NCBI GenBank assembly: GCA_937894055.1
Contig: CALDHQ010000354.1
Span: 1 to 6,496, forward strand
Length of the DNA: 6,496 nt
Direction of reading: 5' to 3'
Origin: an uncultured Polymorphobacter sp.
GTDB lineage: Bacteria; Pseudomonadota; Alphaproteobacteria; Sphingomonadales; Sphingomonadaceae
The position numbers were made by a program, and so were the translations under genes. Below are positions 5,432 to 6,496 of this stretch, piece after piece; within the stretch, counting starts at the first letter, position 1, and every line of letters starts with the position of its first letter. The notes beneath the pieces were generated by a model, which made no database searches, was not told the DNA's origin, and saw only the letters and a list, made by a program, of their open reading frames with translations.

Positions 5432-6031
5432 ATGACCACCAACTGGCCTGCCATGTCGATCGCCGAGGCGCATGCGCTGCTCACCGCGCCGGGATCGCCG
5501 CTCGAAATGGAAACCGTGGTCATTCGCGGCCGCCCGACGCGGACGTGGAAGAACGCCCCGCCGACGCTGCGCGACGTGTTCATCGCCGGCCGTGCGCACG
5601 ACGACAAGATCTTCCTGGTGCACGAGGACGAGCGCGTCAGCTTCGAAGCCTTCGCGCGCGCCACGCTCAAGCTGGCAGCACAGCTGCGGGCCGACGGTGT
5701 CGTCAAGGGCGACCGCATCGCGGTGGTTATGCGCAACTTGCCCGAATGGCCGGTGGCTTTCTTTGCGGCGAGCCTGTGCGGCGCCATCGTCACCCCGCTC
5801 AATGCGTGGTGGACAGGCGCCGAGCTGGAATATGGCCTGTCCGATTCGGGGACCAGGGTGTTGCTCGTCGATGCCGACCCCCAGGGCACGGCCCTGACCG
5901 CCGATCACGCCCGCATCCTCGCAGCAGAACAGCGGCTCAGGGACCGTGACGCCCTCGGCGAAGGCCGCGCGGCAGAACGCCAGCAGGAATTCCGCGGCGC
6001 GGCCCTTCGAACGCGCGTACGGATACAGTGA
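5432..6031 (+). CDS. AMP-dependent acyl-CoA synthetase/ligase, N-terminal fragment with unrelated tail
   Basis: Residues 1 to about 149 read as a normal class I adenylate-forming enzyme N-terminus, of the kind that activates fatty or other carboxylic acids as acyl-AMP and then acyl-CoA. Visible blocks are WPAMSIAEAHALL at 5-17, TLRDVFIAGRAHDDKIFLVH at 45-64, SFEAFARATLKLAAQL at 70-85, then GDRIAVVMRNLPEWPVAFFA (93-112) and GAIVTPLNAWWTGAELEYGL (117-136). Relatives are about 500-550 residues. The AMP-binding P-loop (YTSGTTGxPK type), the large core and the C-terminal lid domain are all absent. After LLVDAD (144-149, near base 5878) the sequence stops looking like the family and becomes Arg/Ala/Glu-rich, ending at TGA 6029-6031. 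That tail overlaps a reverse-strand reading that looks more like protein. The product could not be an active synthetase. The cause is probably a chimeric join near 5880 and not natural decay. Confidence 0.8.
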   Translation: MTTNWPAMSIAEAHALLTAPGSPLEMETVVIRGRPTRTWKNAPPTLRDVFIAGRAHDDKIFLVHEDERVSFEAFARATLKLAAQLRADGVVKGDRIAVVMRNLPEWPVAFFAASLCGAIVTPLNAWWTGAELEYGLSDSGTRVLLVDADPQGTALTADHARILAAEQRLRDRDALGEGRAAERQQEFRGAALRTRVRIQ

Positions 6032-6057
6032 GAACGCACGCTCCACCGGCGCGCCGA
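5931..6057 (-). pseudogene. Reverse-strand fragment resembling a DsbA/HCCA-isomerase-type thioredoxin-fold protein
   Basis: On the minus strand this stretch reads VERAFSLYPYARSKGRAAEF followed by LLAFCRAAFAEGVTV. It has the helix-rich 'xxxYARxxGRAxxFxxAxxRAxxAEG' pattern common in DsbA-like and 2-hydroxychromene-2-carboxylate isomerase-like proteins. It looks more protein-like than the plus-strand tail it overlaps. It has no start, a TGA lies upstream in frame near 6066, and the likeness fades beyond about 5930. The assignment comes from pattern recognition over roughly 40 residues and is uncertain. Confidence 0.3.
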
Positions 6058-6287
6058 CGGGTCAGGTCACCTGGTCCTTCGCCGTCGACAAGAGCGTGCT
6101 CATCCCCCTGGGGGCGACCGATGTCCTGACCCAGACCTACACCGTCACGATCTCGGACGGTCACGGCGGCACGGTCAGCCAGCCGGTCACGGTCACCCTC
6201 AACGGCGTCAATGACGGCCCCGTGGCCGCCGGCGACGCCGCGAGCACCAGCGAGGATGCGGCGATCACCCTCGCCGGCGCCACGCTG
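6045..6287 (+). pseudogene. VCBS/cadherin-like adhesin repeat fragment
   Basis: Reading codons from 6045, the stretch gives TGAPTGQVTWSFAVDKSVL, then LTQTYTVTISDGHGGTVSQP and VTVTLNGVNDGPVA, followed by STSEDAAITLAGATL. The 'TYTVTISDGxGGT...VTVTxNGxNDxPVA' pattern is diagnostic of VCBS-type repeats in very large secreted, RTX-like adhesins. About one repeat plus the start of the next ('EDAAITLAGATL', normally followed by Ca-binding NDTDVDGD-like residues) is present. The expected continuation is missing after 6287 and there is no start codon or signal peptide before it, so this is an internal piece cut at both ends. Confidence 0.7.
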
Positions 6288-6422
6288 AAACCTCTCCTCG
6301 GCGCTTTCTACAACGAGTCCAAAGGCCTCGGTCGTCAGCGGCAGAGCGGCGCGGCTGCATTTCCGCACTTTACGGTCTGGGATATCAAGAATTCGTCGAC
6401 GTGGGACTATGGCACGGATTTC
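6288..6422 (+). other. Lower-GC fragment, possibly outer-membrane TonB-receptor barrel
   Basis: The same plus-strand frame continues as KPLLGAFYNESKGLGRQR, then AAFPHFTVWDIKNSSTWDYG. Alternating aromatic and polar residues and 'WDIKNSSTWDYGTDF' resemble beta strands of TonB-dependent receptors, but I cannot name a family with confidence. Base composition is visibly less GC-rich than the rest (for example around 6358-6400), suggesting another source. Nothing links it to the adhesin repeat before or the release factor piece after it. Confidence 0.25.
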
Positions 6423-6425
6423 GAT

Positions 6426-6496
6426 CCGGCCGCGCATATCGAGCGCGAGGTGCTGCCGGTGCATGACAAGTTCACCGGCTTCGTGTTCAAGATCCA
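6426..6496 (+). CDS. prfC: Peptide chain release factor 3 fragment (internal, runs off the window)
   Basis: The last codons read EREVLPVHDKFTGFVFKIQ, matching the start of the translation-factor domain II in RF3 GTPases, where 'V-x-P-x-x-x-KF-(S/T)-GFVFKIQANMDP' is highly conserved. RF3 is a cytoplasmic GTPase that recycles RF1 and RF2 after peptide release. The preceding GTPase domain (about 290 residues with G1-G5 motifs) is absent; the upstream sequence is unrelated. This is therefore a partial piece joined to foreign sequence around 6420-6432. The reading continues beyond the window. Confidence 0.55.

Noticed and set aside
5987..6056. EcoRI (5987-5992) and AscI (6049-6056) sites near joins as sign of cloning vector
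   Set aside because: GGCGCGCC is expected often in GC-rich DNA, and no vector sequence is seen.
6045..6496. A single fusion protein of adhesin repeat, barrel and RF3 in one open frame
   Set aside because: The frame is open throughout, but the parts belong to a secreted, an outer-membrane and a cytosolic protein and each is truncated; a natural fusion is implausible.
1..6496. tRNA, rRNA, riboswitch or phage-defence operon
   Set aside because: No cloverleaf, conserved rRNA block, known aptamer signature or defence-protein domain was recognised on either strand.

Overview
This 6.5 kb window is GC-rich, densely coded DNA. Protein style and gene content (small TPM-domain membrane protein, CrgA-like LysR regulator, short GST of the alphaproteobacterial type) suggest an alphaproteobacterium, probably of the Sphingomonadales. 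That taxonomic reading is an inference from recognised protein families. No database was searched.

Core region (about 79-5880). In order: (1) a small TPM-phosphatase-fold membrane protein on +, 5'-incomplete; (2) a WrbA-type NAD(P)H:quinone oxidoreductase on -, overlapping it tail to tail; (3) a divergent CrgA-like LysR regulator on +, whose stop overlaps the start of (4) an EamA/DMT ten-helix transporter (ATGA overlap); (5) a 104-bp convergent gap filled by a 41-bp-arm inverted repeat that looks like a bidirectional terminator or a dispersed REP-like element; (6) a glutathione S-transferase on -; (7) a divergent major facilitator transporter on +; (8) the first ~149 residues of an AMP-forming acyl-CoA synthetase on +. 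Two divergent intergenic regions (1323-1416 and 3920-4030) contain inverted repeats placed like operators. WrbA (two-electron quinone reduction), GST (electrophile conjugation) and two exporter-type transporters fit a quinone or electrophile defence theme. The wrbA/lysR pair resembles the known Neisseria mdaB/crgA arrangement.

Both edges look broken. The first ~69 bases read best on the minus strand as a piece of NAD(P)-transhydrogenase-alpha/alanine-dehydrogenase-like protein, joined abruptly to the TPM gene. From about 5880 to the end, pieces of apparently unrelated genes follow each other within ~620 bp: truncated acyl-CoA synthetase, a reverse-strand DsbA/HCCA-isomerase-like piece, a VCBS/cadherin-like adhesin repeat, a lower-GC piece resembling an outer-membrane barrel, and a peptide chain release factor 3 piece. 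This patchwork is most simply an assembly or amplification chimera, but a real scrambled locus cannot be excluded from sequence alone. I see no RNA gene, CRISPR array, insertion sequence or convincing new defence system.
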